Origin: Lunularia cruciata
Lineage: Eukaryota; Streptophyta; Marchantiopsida; Lunulariales; Lunulariaceae
Assembly: GCA_948567375.1 (NCBI GenBank)
Contig: OX419760.1
Coordinates: 17,732,001-17,796,000, forward strand
Direction: 5' to 3'
Length of the DNA: 64,000 bases
Of this stretch, positions 1 through 11,388 are shown piece by piece. The position numbers and the translations under genes are program-made. The notes under the pieces were generated by a model. It saw only the letters and a program-made list of their open reading frames with translations. It did not search any database and was not told the origin of the DNA. The first letter of the stretch is position 1, and every line of letters starts with the position of its first letter.

Positions 1-1215
1 ATCATTGATAGGGATGGGAGGAGGAGGAGGTTGGACATAAGATAAAAAGGAAGATGGATTAGAAACAAAGGGTTTCAACTTGGAAATATGAAAGATAGGG
101 TGGATTCACATATAACAAGGTAAGGCAAGTTGATAAGCAATAGGAGAAACAATTTGGGTGACATCAAATGAACCTATTCAATTAGGAGCAAGTTTACAAG
201 CTTGGGTATCAAGTGGGAGGGGTAGGTTACTAGAAGAAAGCATGACCTTATCACAGAGTTGAAAGGTGAGATCATGATGATGTTGGTCTATGTATTGTTT
301 TTGATGATTTTGAGCAACAAGGAGATAAGATTTGTAGGGATTGGGATATTGTGGTCAAGAAGGTGAAAGTATGAGGAACATGAAATGGAGGAGGAGAAAG
401 AAGGGAATCTAGAACAAGTGAGTCTTGGCCAAAATTAAGGAAGGATGGAGAGAATCAAGTGCTTGCATATTTGGAATCCTTGTAGGTAAAATCAATAGCT
501 AGAAAGACATTCATCTCAATTGGTATGGTGAACATTAACAAAGGCACCAAGCATATCCTTTAAGGTGTAATTTGCAAGTTTGGTTTGTCCACTAGTTTGA
601 GGATGATATGCAATGGACAATGCAAGCTTGATGCCAAGTAGCTAGAGGAGTACTTGCCAAAAATTTCCTTTGAATCAAGGATCATGGTCGGAGATGAGTA
701 CACGAGGTATCCAATGATTCTTGAAGACATTGCAAAAGTAGATATGGACCAATGTTGAGGGATCTACTATATCAAAGGTTGGTGCCAAATGGATTTGCTT
801 ATTAAGTTTATTCATAAACACCACAATTATTGTGTGACCTTCTTTGTCTTGGGTGAGGATATGATGAGATCTAAGCTCATGTGTTCCCATCAAGCAGATG
901 GGATGGTAAATAGTTGAAGGAGTCTACTCGGTTTTTGGTTGTTGGCCTTATTGTATTGTCAAGTCTCACAAGATCAAAAAAATTCTCAAACATCTTGTGC
1001 CATGTTGCATCACCACCATTGGCATTCTAGGGTATCCAAGGTCTTGTCTACTCCCATGTGAGCAACGATTGGCAAGTCATGGGCTTCTTGAAGGTGCACA
1101 AGTTGTAGATCACCCTTGGTTGGAACATAGATCCAATTCTCATAGAATAGAAGGCCTTCCTTGAAGGAGAAGGTGTTGTATTCCTTATCATGTGCTACAA
1201 GATGACCTTGTACTG
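1..1215 (-). pseudogene. Integrase of chromovirus A4 (decayed, 3' part of pol)
   Basis: Minus-strand remnant of a Ty3 integrase. The catalytic part at 675-893 reads HHILTQDKEGHTIIVVFMNK and ends PRVLISDHDP, which matches the integrase of A2 (13255-13461). The zinc-finger part lies around 960-1150 and the C-terminal part around 1-450. Stops and frameshifts break it into short frames, so it cannot be made as one protein. It is the distal half of A4, whose 5' LTR lies at 17750-18234. The 3' LTR would lie beyond base 1. Confidence 0.8.
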
Positions 1216-1905
1216 TGAGCCGGCCTGTCTCTCACTTAGGATGAACCTCTGATGGCTATTATGGTAGCCCACCATGGACTAAGAAGGCAAGGAACCCCAA
1301 CTCCATCATACTCCTCCAAGGCTAACACTTCAAGACTCAAGACATTGCTTACTAGAGAACTCAATGAGAGAGAGATAGTTGCAAATGAAAAGATGATGAG
1401 TACCTCCTCACCCCTTGTTTATATACTTGTGAAATAGTTACGTACCAAAGTTACTAGTTACCGTAGTAACTCAAGTTACTAGACTAAAAGTCAAGTAAAG
1501 TAAAAAAGTAGAAAGGAATATCCATTCACATGGGCATATTCCCCTAAGCATGTGGTCTTATCTTGACCCAACCACTAAGTCAAGGATTCCTTCACATGGG
1601 CTATCCTTGGACTAAAGAAGAATCCAAAACAAAAAGGCTTGCGGGCCCAAGAGTTCTCAACTCTTTCCTCAAAGCCAAACACCTAGGAATAATACCAAGT
1701 CAACACACTAAAATCCAAAATAGTGGTGCTCATCTTTTCTACTTCCTCTAAAGTAAGGTCCCCTCTATCTTGGATATGGCTAACTTTAGCTAACCATGAC
1801 TAATATAGAACCATCCTTTATCTCTATATAAATAATATCTCTTAAGTACTTGTAATACCAAGCTAAATATCACAATATCACACACATGCACAAATGGGTG
1901 TTACA
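1216..1905 (-). mobile_element. Solo LTR, family B (690 bp)
   Basis: Reverse-orientation LTR running from TGAGCCGGCC to GGGTGTTACA. It has the same 690-bp length as the LTRs at 47102-47791, 52032-52721 and 56656-57345. No internal element sequence is attached, so it is most simply the product of LTR-LTR recombination. The flanks GTACT (left, one base before the LTR) and GTACC (right) look like a worn target duplication. Joined, the flanks restore the integrase region of A4, as judged against A2 near 12915-12930. Confidence 0.88.
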
Positions 1906-3120
1906 GTACCATCTGAAAGAAGAAGTCTTGTTGTAAAGTAGTCCTAAACTCAATTTGGACTTTTGAGTCAAATGACACTATCATAATTACCATTGTGATG
2001 ATAGGAGGAGACTTCTAATTGTGTCATCATGATAAGGCATTGGGCATCGACAAAACTTGTCGGGTTTGTTGGTTTGTACTCAAGTTTGATTCAAACAACT
2101 ATAATTGTCCCTTCTATCAATGATGTTGATTCTTCATGTGCTCTAAATGTAATGTTTGCAACAAGGGTTTGTATCGGTTTGCATGATCACTTGTTTCACC
2201 AAGAGATAATGCCTCCATACCTTGGTGGTATATACCATTGCTAGTTGTTCTTGATCTTGAATAGAGTAATTTCTTTTTGTAGTTTTTAGTTATGGAGACA
2301 CAAAAGCAATGGGATATAACCCATTTAGAAATTTTTATTGCAACCTAGCTCCAATGGCAAAGTTAGAAACATCAAAATAAACCACACAAGGTAGTTGAGG
2401 ATCTTATGGTTGAAGAATAGGTCTTGAAGACACCTTATGTTTCAACTTCTAGAATGTTTCTTTGGGCTTGGTGGTCTATTGAAAGCTTGAGATCTTCCCC
2501 AAGAGATCAGTTAATGGTGCAACCACATGAGCACATTAGTGGACGAACCGTTGGTAAAAACTTGCCAATCCATGAAATACCCACACTTTTGTGGAGTTTT
2601 TTGGAGTAGGCCAATCAGTTATGGCATTGATTTTCTCCTTTTCCATCTTGATCTCTTTGATGAGACCTTATGACCCAAGAAGGTAACTTCCTTCTACCAA
2701 TAAGCACACTTTGACTTCTTGCAATAAAACTTCTATTGATATCATTGTCTTAGGACTTCTCGCACATGATTCATGTGTTCAACCTTTGTCTTGCTATAGA
2801 CTAAAATCTCATCCAATAATACTTCCAAATATTGATCCAATTAGCCATCCAATACCCAATGCATCTAATCTATGAAGATTGTTGTAGCATTAGTGAGTCC
2901 AAATGGTAGAACTCTCCATTCAAAATGTCCATACCTTGTGCAAAAGGCAATCTTTTGCACATCCTCTTTATCAATGGGATCTATTGATAATTTCTTTAGA
3001 GATCCAACTTGTAGAAGTACCATGCTTCACTCAATTGATCTAGCAAGTCATCAATTTGAGGCAAAGGATATGTATTCTTCATTGTTTGTTTATTGAGACC
3101 ACAATAATCAATACATAAGT
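1906..3120 (-). pseudogene. RT and RNase H of chromovirus A4 (decayed)
   Basis: Minus-strand pol remnant. RNase H sequence lies around 2000-2330; for example 2188-2245 matches the reverse complement of A2 at about 12600-12650. RT sequence spans about 2380-3120. At 3120 the RT stops exactly where the 3' LTR of A3 begins, and it resumes at 15738 on the far side of A3. Many stops are present and no functional product is expected. Confidence 0.75.
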
Positions 3121-3561
3121 TGTAAAAGACCAAGGAAAGAAATAGAAGAATGGAAGATCAAAAAGAAAGATCACATTGGGACTCTTGAATGAAAGAAACT
3201 ACAAATGCCTAGCATGAGCTTTGACTATGGTATTTATAGGAAACATACAAGGTTCTTGAAAAGCTTCTCAAGAAGCTTCTCAAGAAGCTTCTTAAAAATT
3301 GCCTTCTTTGAGTGCAAGCCAAGTTAACCATGAAGTTTCTTGAGAATCTTCCTTTTAGAAACCGCCTACTTGGCATGCAAGCTAAGCTTCCCAAGAATCT
3401 TCCTCTTAGAAATCACCACTTGGCATGCACATTACCCAATACTTGGAGGTACCAAGTAGCTTCCTAAATACTTTTAGAATATTCTTATAATTCTTGGATA
3501 ATTTGACTTATTTACTACTTTGTTACTCAATCAACTCATTTGTAAAATCCATATTTTTATA
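3121..3561 (-). mobile_element. 3' LTR of chromovirus A3
   Basis: 441-bp family A LTR in minus orientation. It begins TGTAAAAGACCAAGG and ends near CCATATTTTTATA (a worn form of CCATATTGTTACA). It is rich in AGAAGCTTCT-type palindromes. In minus orientation it is preceded by a purine-rich tract (GGTGGGGGAATA) typical of a polypurine tract. The left flank TAAGT (3116-3120) pairs with TAAGC (15738-15742) beside the other LTR of A3, a 4/5 target duplication. Confidence 0.85.
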
Positions 3562-3898
3562 TATTCCCCCACCACTATTTGGTGACATTCTCATCACCAT
3601 GGATGCTTCAAACTCCTGGATGGCTATTTCTGCATTTTGAAGATGAGAAAGAGGCTCCCAAGTGGCATCATGAAGGAGATACTCTTTCCAAATATGTTTC
3701 CCTCAATATGTTGTTGGTGGCCATGTTGAATGTGGTAAAGTGCAAGAATACAATCAAGCTCATACTCCTCATGGTCATGGATGGGGACAGAAAGAGGAGT
3801 AGGTTGGACACAAGAAGAAAAGGAAGATGGATCAGAAACAAAGAGTTTCAACATGGAAATATGAAAGACAAGGTGGATTTGCATATAAGAAGGCAAGG
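3562..3898 (-). pseudogene. Chromodomain and integrase C-terminus of A3
   Basis: Minus-strand coding remnant of the end of pol. The frame contains MQIHLVFHISMLKLF (the integrase tail conserved in this family), then DHEEYELDCILALYHIQHGH, which aligns with the start of the chromodomain in A2. Chromodomains on Ty3 integrases bind modified histone tails and steer insertion. The reading frame drifts after about 45 residues. The rest of the integrase is cut off by the Copia LTR at 3899. Confidence 0.75.
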
Positions 3899-4765
3899 TG
3901 TAATCTTCTGAGGTTAGGAGGTCTCCTAACACAAGAGAAACACAAGAGAAAAAACACAAAGCTTTGCATTCAATCTTTGATGCCCCAAAGGAACACCTTT
4001 ATTGTATGATATAGCAACAAGGACTCCTCTAAAGGAAGCTCCACCCTTGGATCAGATACATGGATTAGTAACATGTCAGAGAGCTCTACCCTTAAATTAG
4101 TTGCATACATGGGTGACATGTTGCTTCTGATCCTATTTTGTTGGTCAAACCATCTTTGACCAAAAGGAATCTTTAGAGAATCTTCCTATAGGAATCTCCA
4201 AATTGCATGGGTTGAGGTACCATTAGAAAGATCTCAATGAGACGAGCCAAGGGGAGGGAAGGCCAACTTTTCTTTCATTGGGTGGAGGAATTTTCACATT
4301 CTTGAGGCCTATTCATCTGTTTAGGCCTTCAAAATTGGCTTTGAAGTTTCCATGCTGTTTTAGACTCCTTTATTAGTAAAAGTCCTCTTTTTGTGACACC
4401 TCTATCTGATATACCTAGCCCATCATACATAACATCCTTCCTGTTGTTACTAAGCAAATTTTCACATTTGGATAATATGTCTAGCTTTTAGTATTACAAA
4501 TTTAGGTTATCTTTAGCTCTTGCCTCTTCGATTATAGACCAAAAACCAAAACAAAATACACATATTACATAGAAGTATATGGTTCACCTCTATGTGAGGC
4601 TATGTCCACAAGAATGCTTCAAGAAAACTTTATTGACTCCGTGCTCACAGCCATATCTGTCATATCTAGAGCTCTATCACTCTCACCATCCACTTTGACC
4701 ATCAACCTGTGAGAGACCAATCTCGATTATAGTGTAACCCTAAGGACTAAGATTAAAACTTAACA
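3899..4765 (-). mobile_element. Probable 3' LTR of a Copia element
   Basis: In minus orientation the LTR would start TGTTAAG at 4765, right after a purine tract (AAGGGGGATTTT at 4766-4778). It would end in CA at 3899, exactly where the A3 integrase sequence breaks off. Length about 867 bp. The second LTR is not in the window, so the ends rest on the purine tract and the junction only. Confidence 0.6.
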
Positions 4766-6115
4766 AAATCCCCCTTGACTCTTGTCTTGGGGTTTGTAAC
4801 CTTGCTAAAAAATTTATCACTCAGCATGAAGCTCTAGACAAATAGTCAAATGCTTGATCACTCCTTTAAACTAGGATAAACTAGAACTTATAACCATAGC
4901 CCATACAAGGATAGAGTAACTAAAATAGCCAAGGTCACTTCCAATGCTAAGTCACCTTATTCATGCTCCACTTTCACACCTTGTAGTGTAGCACAATGCC
5001 TAGAGATACTTTCTGAAGGTATGACTTTGGTAAAGGCATCAGCCGGGTTGAGTTTACCATCAATCTTGACTACCTCAAATTTTTTCTCTTACACAGCTTG
5101 CCTAAGAAAGTAATACTTGATGTCTATGTGTTTAACCCTACTATCCATCACCTGATTTCCAGCTAGGTGTAAAGCACTTTGACTGTCACAATGAAGCATT
5201 ACATTACCATGCAATAGCTCCATCTCAGCAAAAAGTCTATCCAACCAAATTGCCTCCTTTGCTGCTTTCATTGCTGCCACGTACTCTAGTAGAGTGTGCA
5301 ACACACTTTTGCAAGGTAGATCTCCAAATAATGCACCCACCACCAAGTGTGAATACATACTCCATTTTTGACCTCCTCTTGTCGATAGTCAGCATCTACA
5401 CAGCCATCTAGTGATACGACATTCATTGATCTTCTATCAAATAAGAGCCCATAGTATAGTGTACCTCTCAAATACTTGAGAAACCACATAATTGCTTCCC
5501 AATGTGTCCTTCTTGGATTTGACATATACTTGCACACCTTACCCATTGCTAGGGCAAGATCAGTTGAAAATGCAAGTCATCAAGTACATGAGACTCCCAA
5601 CAGCCTTCTCTTAAGGAATGTTAGCCATCAAACCCTTCTCCACGGCATTTGTAGGACAACATGCCACTTAAAGCTTGAAATGAGGAGCTAGAGGAGTACT
5701 TACTAGTTTATGATTCTCCATATTGATTTTAGTAAGTACCTTCCTAACATACTTACCCTACATCAACCACAACTGACCAGTGCCTAAGTTCCTTGTGATC
5801 TCCATGCCTAATATCCTTGTGGCCAACCCTAGATCCTTCATCTTGAATTCCAATCTTAAGAGCACCTTGAGCTTGTTCACCTTAGATCTATCCTTGGCAG
5901 CTATCAACATGCCATCCACATACAACACAAGAATAATAAAACCAAAGGTCTTATTACTCATCAGTTTCATGTACACACAAGGATGAAATAAACTTCTCTT
6001 GAAACCCAAAGTGTGCATAAACTCATCAAACCTCTTGTTCCAATGACAAGGTGCTTGCTTCAATCCATACAAGGACTTTGGCAATCTTCACACCTTGCCC
6101 TCTTGGCCTTTGTGG
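4766..6115 (-). pseudogene. Copia-type pol: RT and RNase H (5'-truncated)
   Basis: Ty1/copia polyprotein remnant on the minus strand. RT at 5758-6084 has KSLYGLKQAPCHW and the catalytic box LYVDGM, where the family has YVDD. RNase H at 5089-5546 has the DADY motif, the TLLEYVAAMKAAKEAIWL region and the ending KHIDIKYYFLR. The two parts lie in several frames with stops. Near 6115 the sequence jumps into family A RT, so gag, protease, integrase and the 5' LTR of this Copia copy are missing. It sits inside the integrase of A3. Confidence 0.85.
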
Positions 6116-6490
6116 TACCCTTGAGCATCAGTGAGCTCAAAAGGTAGAACACTCCATTCAAAGTACCCATACCTTGTGTGGAAGGTAGTCTTTTGCACAT
6201 CTTCTCTATCAGTGAGAATTTTCCAATCCCAGTTTGGATATCCAACTTTGAAAATTATTGTGCTCCACTCAATTGATCTAGCAAGTCATCAATTTGAGGC
6301 AAGGGATATGCATTCTTTATTGTTTATTTACTGAGACCATGGTAATCAATACAAAAGTAGAGTCCTCCATCTTCCTTTGGGCAAATAGTACCAATGATCC
6401 CAAGGAGATGTACTATATTCCTTGAAATCCTTCTCCAACAACTCCATTAGTGTTACTCAAAGCTCATCCAACTCCTTTTGTGAGAACCAA
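6116..6490 (-). pseudogene. RT N-terminal part of A3
   Basis: Minus-strand RT segment matching 2880-3110 and 15738-15900. It includes the shared stretch around 6250-6400 that is interrupted by A3 in element A4, which makes it a good reference for the pre-insertion sequence there. RNase H and most of the integrase of A3 are missing between here and 3898, lost with the Copia insertion or by deletion. The segment breaks off near 6490 where an unidentified insert begins. Confidence 0.7.
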
Positions 6491-8361
6491 TGTTGTGTTG
6501 TGGTTTGCGTATCCATGAAAGAGTAAACTAATGTGGTTTATCTCTATAAAGATGGAGTAGGTTGTATGATGGATTCTACAATTGAGCTGTTGCTATATGA
6601 GCAATCCATGTGCATTTATATGGCTGGCCATGTGGAGTATGATCTTATCCTTTTCAAGGGCTCTTATGTATATAGGTGGTGGAGAGTTAAGAGAAAGGGG
6701 TGTGTTTTAGTTTTAGGAAGCTCAAGTGAGAAAAGGACATTGAGAGAGGGTGTTAGCAAAATATGGAAACCAAGGTATCAAAGGAAGAATTTGAGAAGGA
6801 GATTTCCTATGCTCCCAATCTATTGCTCCCAATCCTTTTCCCATCAAGCTTCATATTCTACATTGTGATAGCTTACTGGACTAGATGTTGGTACATTTCA
6901 AAGAAGCATTCATTGAGTTAGTGATGGAAAACCCAGATCATGTCATCCTTCTAGTGCTTACTTACAAAAACATTTGAGATTTAAAAATTTATGTAATCTT
7001 ATAGGAAAATAGGATTTAATTCACTCATGAGCTTCAAGGTGGAATTATGGGATCCATTTGTCAAAACATGAAGAGACTAAATGACAAATTTGCAAGAGTT
7101 TGGGTCCCAACACGGGAAGTTTGGACTTCTTTGAGGATTGGAATACTTGGAGGATGGCATTTGATGAGATGAGACTAGGGTTGGAGAGAAGAGCTAATAA
7201 GGTACAATCAAGAGACAAAAACCGCGGGAATTGAATAGATTTTGAGTGGATTACAGTCAATTGAAGCAAGGGAGTCAAATTCTCACTCACGGGAGCAAAC
7301 AAGAGAATTCTAAGAGTTGTGTCATATCTTTTATGATTTTTCTATAATATTAGTGAGTTGATAAAGTGCTTACTATATTTATCTTGATAAATTGTACTTT
7401 TGAGTCAATCTCAAATTAGATCTTATTTATTGAAATTGGAGCACTGGAGATCAAATTGTTGAAGAGAAGATTATGATCAAGTTTGGGGTGTTGGTTGCTT
7501 CTAAGGTTGTGATTTGAATCAAGCTATGAAAACTTTTAGTATTGTTGGTGGTTAGATTCTACATCTTGGTATGAAAATTTCATGCAAATTCCTCACATAG
7601 AGAATTCAAGGCCTTTGATCAAATATACTTGGGTCTATAGAGCTCACAAGTTAGGACAACTTAGGAATTAATCCATATCTAAAGATTGGGATTGGATTGA
7701 ACAATCAAAATTTACAAGGTTAAAAAAGAGTAAAAATAGCTACTATGGAAAATTTGGTTAGCTCAAGGTCATAAAGAGTGAGGGCTTAGGCAATAAGTTT
7801 CACTAAAAATATTGTCGTATGCTGAATAGTATTTCTACCTCCAATCATTACTAAATACCAACTCTTTTATTTATGTGACTATGATTGAAGATTTAGGTTA
7901 TTAGAGTGGCTTTAAAAACTAATTGTATCTCTGATCTAGAAATCTTGTACAAATTGCTAAGATTCAAGGGCATACTCTCAATTCGCAATCTCAAAATTAG
8001 GATGAAAAAACCTACAAAAATCTAGCCAAGTTTGAGACCTTGTGAAGGAAGGTATAGGAATCAAATTGTGGCTTATTCATATCATTGGAAAGCTTATCTT
8101 ACATGCTTTCCATTGAATTACAAAACATTCAAATTAAAATCACAAAAACAAAGTTATATCTATATTAGTTGCACAGAGTTTTCCGCATCAAAAAAACATA
8201 AAATTTCCCCACTTGGATTAGAAATTTGTTCAAATCTGATATACATATTGGAGGAAACTTAAAATACATATTGAAATCAACTTGAGGATAGAGCAAGAAT
8301 GCTATTAATTTTATTTTTGAAGAAGACACAAAGAGTTATTTTTGAATTCTTGTGATTGGGA
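6491..8361. other. Unidentified insert in A3
   Basis: About 1.87 kb lies between the RT N-terminus of A3 (ends about 6490) and its gag/protease junction (resumes about 8362). It has no similarity that I can see to the other families in the window. The longest frame is 111 codons (6533-6868) and resembles nothing I recognise. No clear TG...CA ends, inverted repeats or target duplication are visible. It could be a non-autonomous element or captured DNA that replaced the protease region. Confidence 0.4.
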
Positions 8362-9182
8362 ACTAATCATGTTCCCAATAGGTGTCTCAAGTTCTCATAT
8401 TGGGATTTCTTGTTTCCTTGATTATCACGCCCCACAAACCTTATTTGGTCAATTTGTCAAGGTATTCTATTCTTGAGTGTACATTCAGCAATGCAATGCT
8501 CAATTTGGTAATAATAAAAGAAATCACCATTTTGTCACAATCTTTCTCCATTTATAGTGCCAAGTGGTTTTTGTTAGATGGCATCAATCTCCATTGGTGT
8601 TGACTCTTTCACTTGTGTGTAGTGTGTGGGCAGATGCTGTGAAGATCCAAGTCAAGACCAAGTTGTTGCAACCAACAAATCAAAGTGCTCAGCCAATAGC
8701 TTCTTCCAAGTGTTTGGGCTCCCACATGGTCACTTTCAATTTGGTGTGTGACTTTAAGCCTCTCACAAATTGATCCAAAGCTACACCTTCTAATATACCT
8801 AGAATTTGCATTATAGTGTTCTCAAATTGAGTAATGTAGTTTCTTTAAGAACTAATTTGCTCCAATTTTGAGTACTTGTACCTTAGAATCATCCAATTAT
8901 TGGACTCTTGAATTCTTCTCATGTCAAGATTGGCATAACAGATTGTCATTCAGCTTGCTCCACTCAAAATTTCCACCATAGTTTTATCATTCCATCCAAT
9001 TAGCTTGAAGCCAAGAGATCCATTCATCTTGACAATTTGCAACTTCAAAATGTCGTTCATAATCAAACAAAAAAATTTCCACTACGTCCAAGAGATTATT
9101 GCCTTCAAATACCTTGGACTTTGGAAATCGGATTTGCTTTTCTTCGTCTCAAAATAGTGCTCTCTCTACAACTCTTGTTGTT
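8362..9182 (-). pseudogene. gag (C-terminal part) of A3
   Basis: Minus-strand gag remnant collinear with 16570-17400 of A4. It carries the zinc-knuckle and retrotrans-gag regions in decayed form. It stops at 9182, where A2 is inserted, and resumes at 14787. Confidence 0.7.
9178..9182. repeat. Target-site duplication of A2, left copy (TTGTT)
   Basis: The five bases TTGTT directly before the 5' LTR of A2 are repeated exactly at 14782-14786 after its 3' LTR. Five bp is the usual Ty3 integrase stagger. Confidence 0.9.
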
Positions 9183-9579
9183 TGTAACAATATGGAGTTT
9201 AGCGATAAAGTTAGTCGGGCTTACGAAGTAGCACATAAGACAAAGTAGCCTAGAATATTCTGCAAGTATCTGGGAGGCTTCTTGGGAAGCTTCCCGGCTA
9301 GCTTAGCTTGCACCTCAAGTAAGTAGCTCCTAGAAGGAAGCTTCTAGAAGCTTCCAACTAGCTTAGCTTGCATGCCAAGTAGGCGGCTTCTAGAAGGAAG
9401 CTTCTCAAGTAGGCGGCTTATAGAAGGAAGCTTCTTGAGAAGCTTCTCAAGGACCTTGTATGCTACCTATAAATACCAAAGCCAAAGCTCATGCTAGGCA
9501 TTTGGAGTTTTCTCTCATTCAAGTGTCCCAATGTGAGTTTCCATTCTCCTATTTCTCTCCTCGGATTTGGTCCTTTACA
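9183..9579 (+). repeat. 5' LTR of A2
   Basis: Starts TGTAACAATATGGAG and ends CCTTTACA. It is 397 bp against 426 bp for the 3' LTR, because an internal segment of AAGCTTCT repeats differs in number. It contains a TATAAATACC box at about 9468-9477 that could serve as the promoter. Confidence 0.92.
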
Positions 9580-9580
9580 T

Positions 9581-9592
9581 TGGTATCAGAGC
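9581..9592 (+). promoter_or_regulatory. Primer binding site (initiator tRNA-Met)
   Basis: TGGTATCAGAGC follows the 5' LTR after one base. It is the sequence complementary to the 3' end of plant initiator tRNA-Met used by many plant LTR elements. Confidence 0.92.
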
Positions 9593-9835
9593 AAGAATGG
9601 GATGGATGGAATTTATGGACCACCAAACCATTGGGATTTTTGCGTCCAAATACTACCCAAGCATCATTTCACACAGTTCATCACCTCGCACTTTGGACAA
9701 GATTTTATGCATATGATCATCATATCTGAGGAACCTTTGGTGCTTCCGGTTGTAACTTATGGAGAACGGTGGACGTGTTGTTTCTATGTGTTAATAAATT
9801 AAATAGATTGGGAGTGGTGTGATAGAGGAGCAACC

Positions 9836-10740
9836 ATGGCAGCAATGCTTGATGTTATCCTTGCTATGCAACAACAAATCGAGCACCTTACTCGATTGTT
9901 GGATGAACGAGATCTTTAACGACTAAGAGCAGGTGGAGAGAGTACCAATCCGGAAGGAGAAGATTGGATCAGATTTCCTTAACCCAAGGTATTTGAAAGC
10001 AAGAATCTCCCAAGTGCAGTGGAGAATTTTGTGTTTAATTGTGAACGGTATTTTGAAGCTACCAATCTACAAGACGAGCAAAAACAGATTCTTTTGGCTT
10101 CTAGCCAATTGGATGGAGTAGCAAAGTTATGGTAGAGATTCCGAGTGGAGCAAGCCAAAAAACAAATGGTTACACCAATCTTGACATGAGCAGAATTCAA
10201 GAGCGCAATAATTAGTCGGTTCCAAGCTATAAATGCCACACAAGCAGCACGAGATAAGTTGGCAAAGTTGAAACATATTGGCTTTGTAAGAAGTTACATC
10301 ACGCAGTTCCAAAACACCATCATGCAAATTCTAGATATATTGGGAGGTGAAGCTCTGGATCAATTTGCAAGAGGCTTGAAGGCAAGAACCAAATTAGAGG
10401 TAACCATGCAAGAGCCACAACACTTGCAGGAAGCCATGCGGTTGGCCAAACGTTTTGATTCCTTGGTGGCAACAACTTGGTCTCGACCTCGACCTCCACA
10501 AAGCCTACCAATACACTACACACAAGTGGAGGAGCCAACACCAATGGAGATTGATGCAATTCAACAAAGACCACTTGGCACAACAGAAAGAGAGAAACTA
10601 CGACAAAATGGTGGTTGTTTTTATTATTGTCAGTTGGTGCATTGCATTGTTGAATGTCCACTCAAGAATGGATGACCTCAACAAGTGGAGGTTGCAAAGC
10701 AAAATGATCAGAGAAACGAGGAATCCCAGTAGGAGAATTT
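9836..10740 (+). pseudogene. gag of A2
   Basis: Likely start ATG at 9836 (MAAMLDVILAMQQQ). A stop follows after about 27 codons. The retrotrans-gag core continues in other frames, with the longest open piece at 10259-10675. A zinc knuckle near 10612-10660 reads CFYYCQLVHCIVEC. In the usual CX2CX4HX4C pattern the second Cys is Tyr. The same substitution is seen in A5, so it predates these copies. Gag forms the particle and packages RNA in working elements; this one is broken. Confidence 0.8.
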
Positions 10741-10758
10741 GAGCCACCTACTGGGAGC

Positions 10759-11136
10759 TTGATTAGTTCCAATGGGATTGAAGGCTTGGCCTATGCAAGT
10801 TTGCTTCACTTGCAAGGTATGATATCTAATTGGAGTTGTAGGATTTTGGTTGATTCTGGAAGTTCAGAGAATTGTATGTTTATGCAAGTAGCAAAAGAAT
10901 TGGGTACTCTTATCAAGCCAATGATTGGAAGTAGTTTGATGATGGCGGATGGTAGAAAGTGTTCTTCATTTTGCACCTTGCATCCTGTTACCTTCAAGAT
11001 TTTGAAGGAGTATTTAGAGTGTATGAGGTTTGTAGTGGCACCTCTACACTATGATATCATTCTGGGTCTACCTTGGCTTGAATTTCATAAGGTTCAATTT
11101 GATTGGACTCGATGCCAAATTCAAGTACAACACTGA
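10759..11136 (+). pseudogene. Aspartic protease region of A2
   Basis: Open frame with the retropepsin motif ILVDSGSSENCM (DSG active site) and the conserved tail HYDIILGLPWLE. This is the protease that cuts Gag-Pol in Ty3 elements. The frame is open for 125 codons, but it is separated by stops from gag upstream and from RT downstream. Confidence 0.85.
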
Positions 11137-11388
11137 GGTTGGAATTTCTGATTAGGTTGTCTGGTACCTCTGAGTAAGACACCTAAGAAAAGTCAGTCCC
11201 AAGATAGGAAGTTTGTCGAGAAGGTAGCCATAAAGCAAACCTTGAAGGAAGTGGAGTCCCAAGATGGGAAGTTTGCCAAGAACGCAACCATGGAGCAGGC
11301 TTGGAAGAGAGATGAGTCCCTATAAGGGAAGTTTGTTAGTAAAGCAACCATAGAGCAAGCTTTAGAGGAAGATAAGTCTGTATTTGCG
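11137..11388 (+). repeat. Tandem spacer repeats between protease and RT
   Basis: Three or four imperfect copies of a roughly 60-bp unit, each with GAGTCCC...GGGAAGTTTG and ACCAT(A/G)(A/G)AGCA. The same array is found in A5 (44690-44870) and on the minus strand in A6 (53110-53280). It would encode a charged linker (SQDGKF-type units) between protease and RT. Confidence 0.7.
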
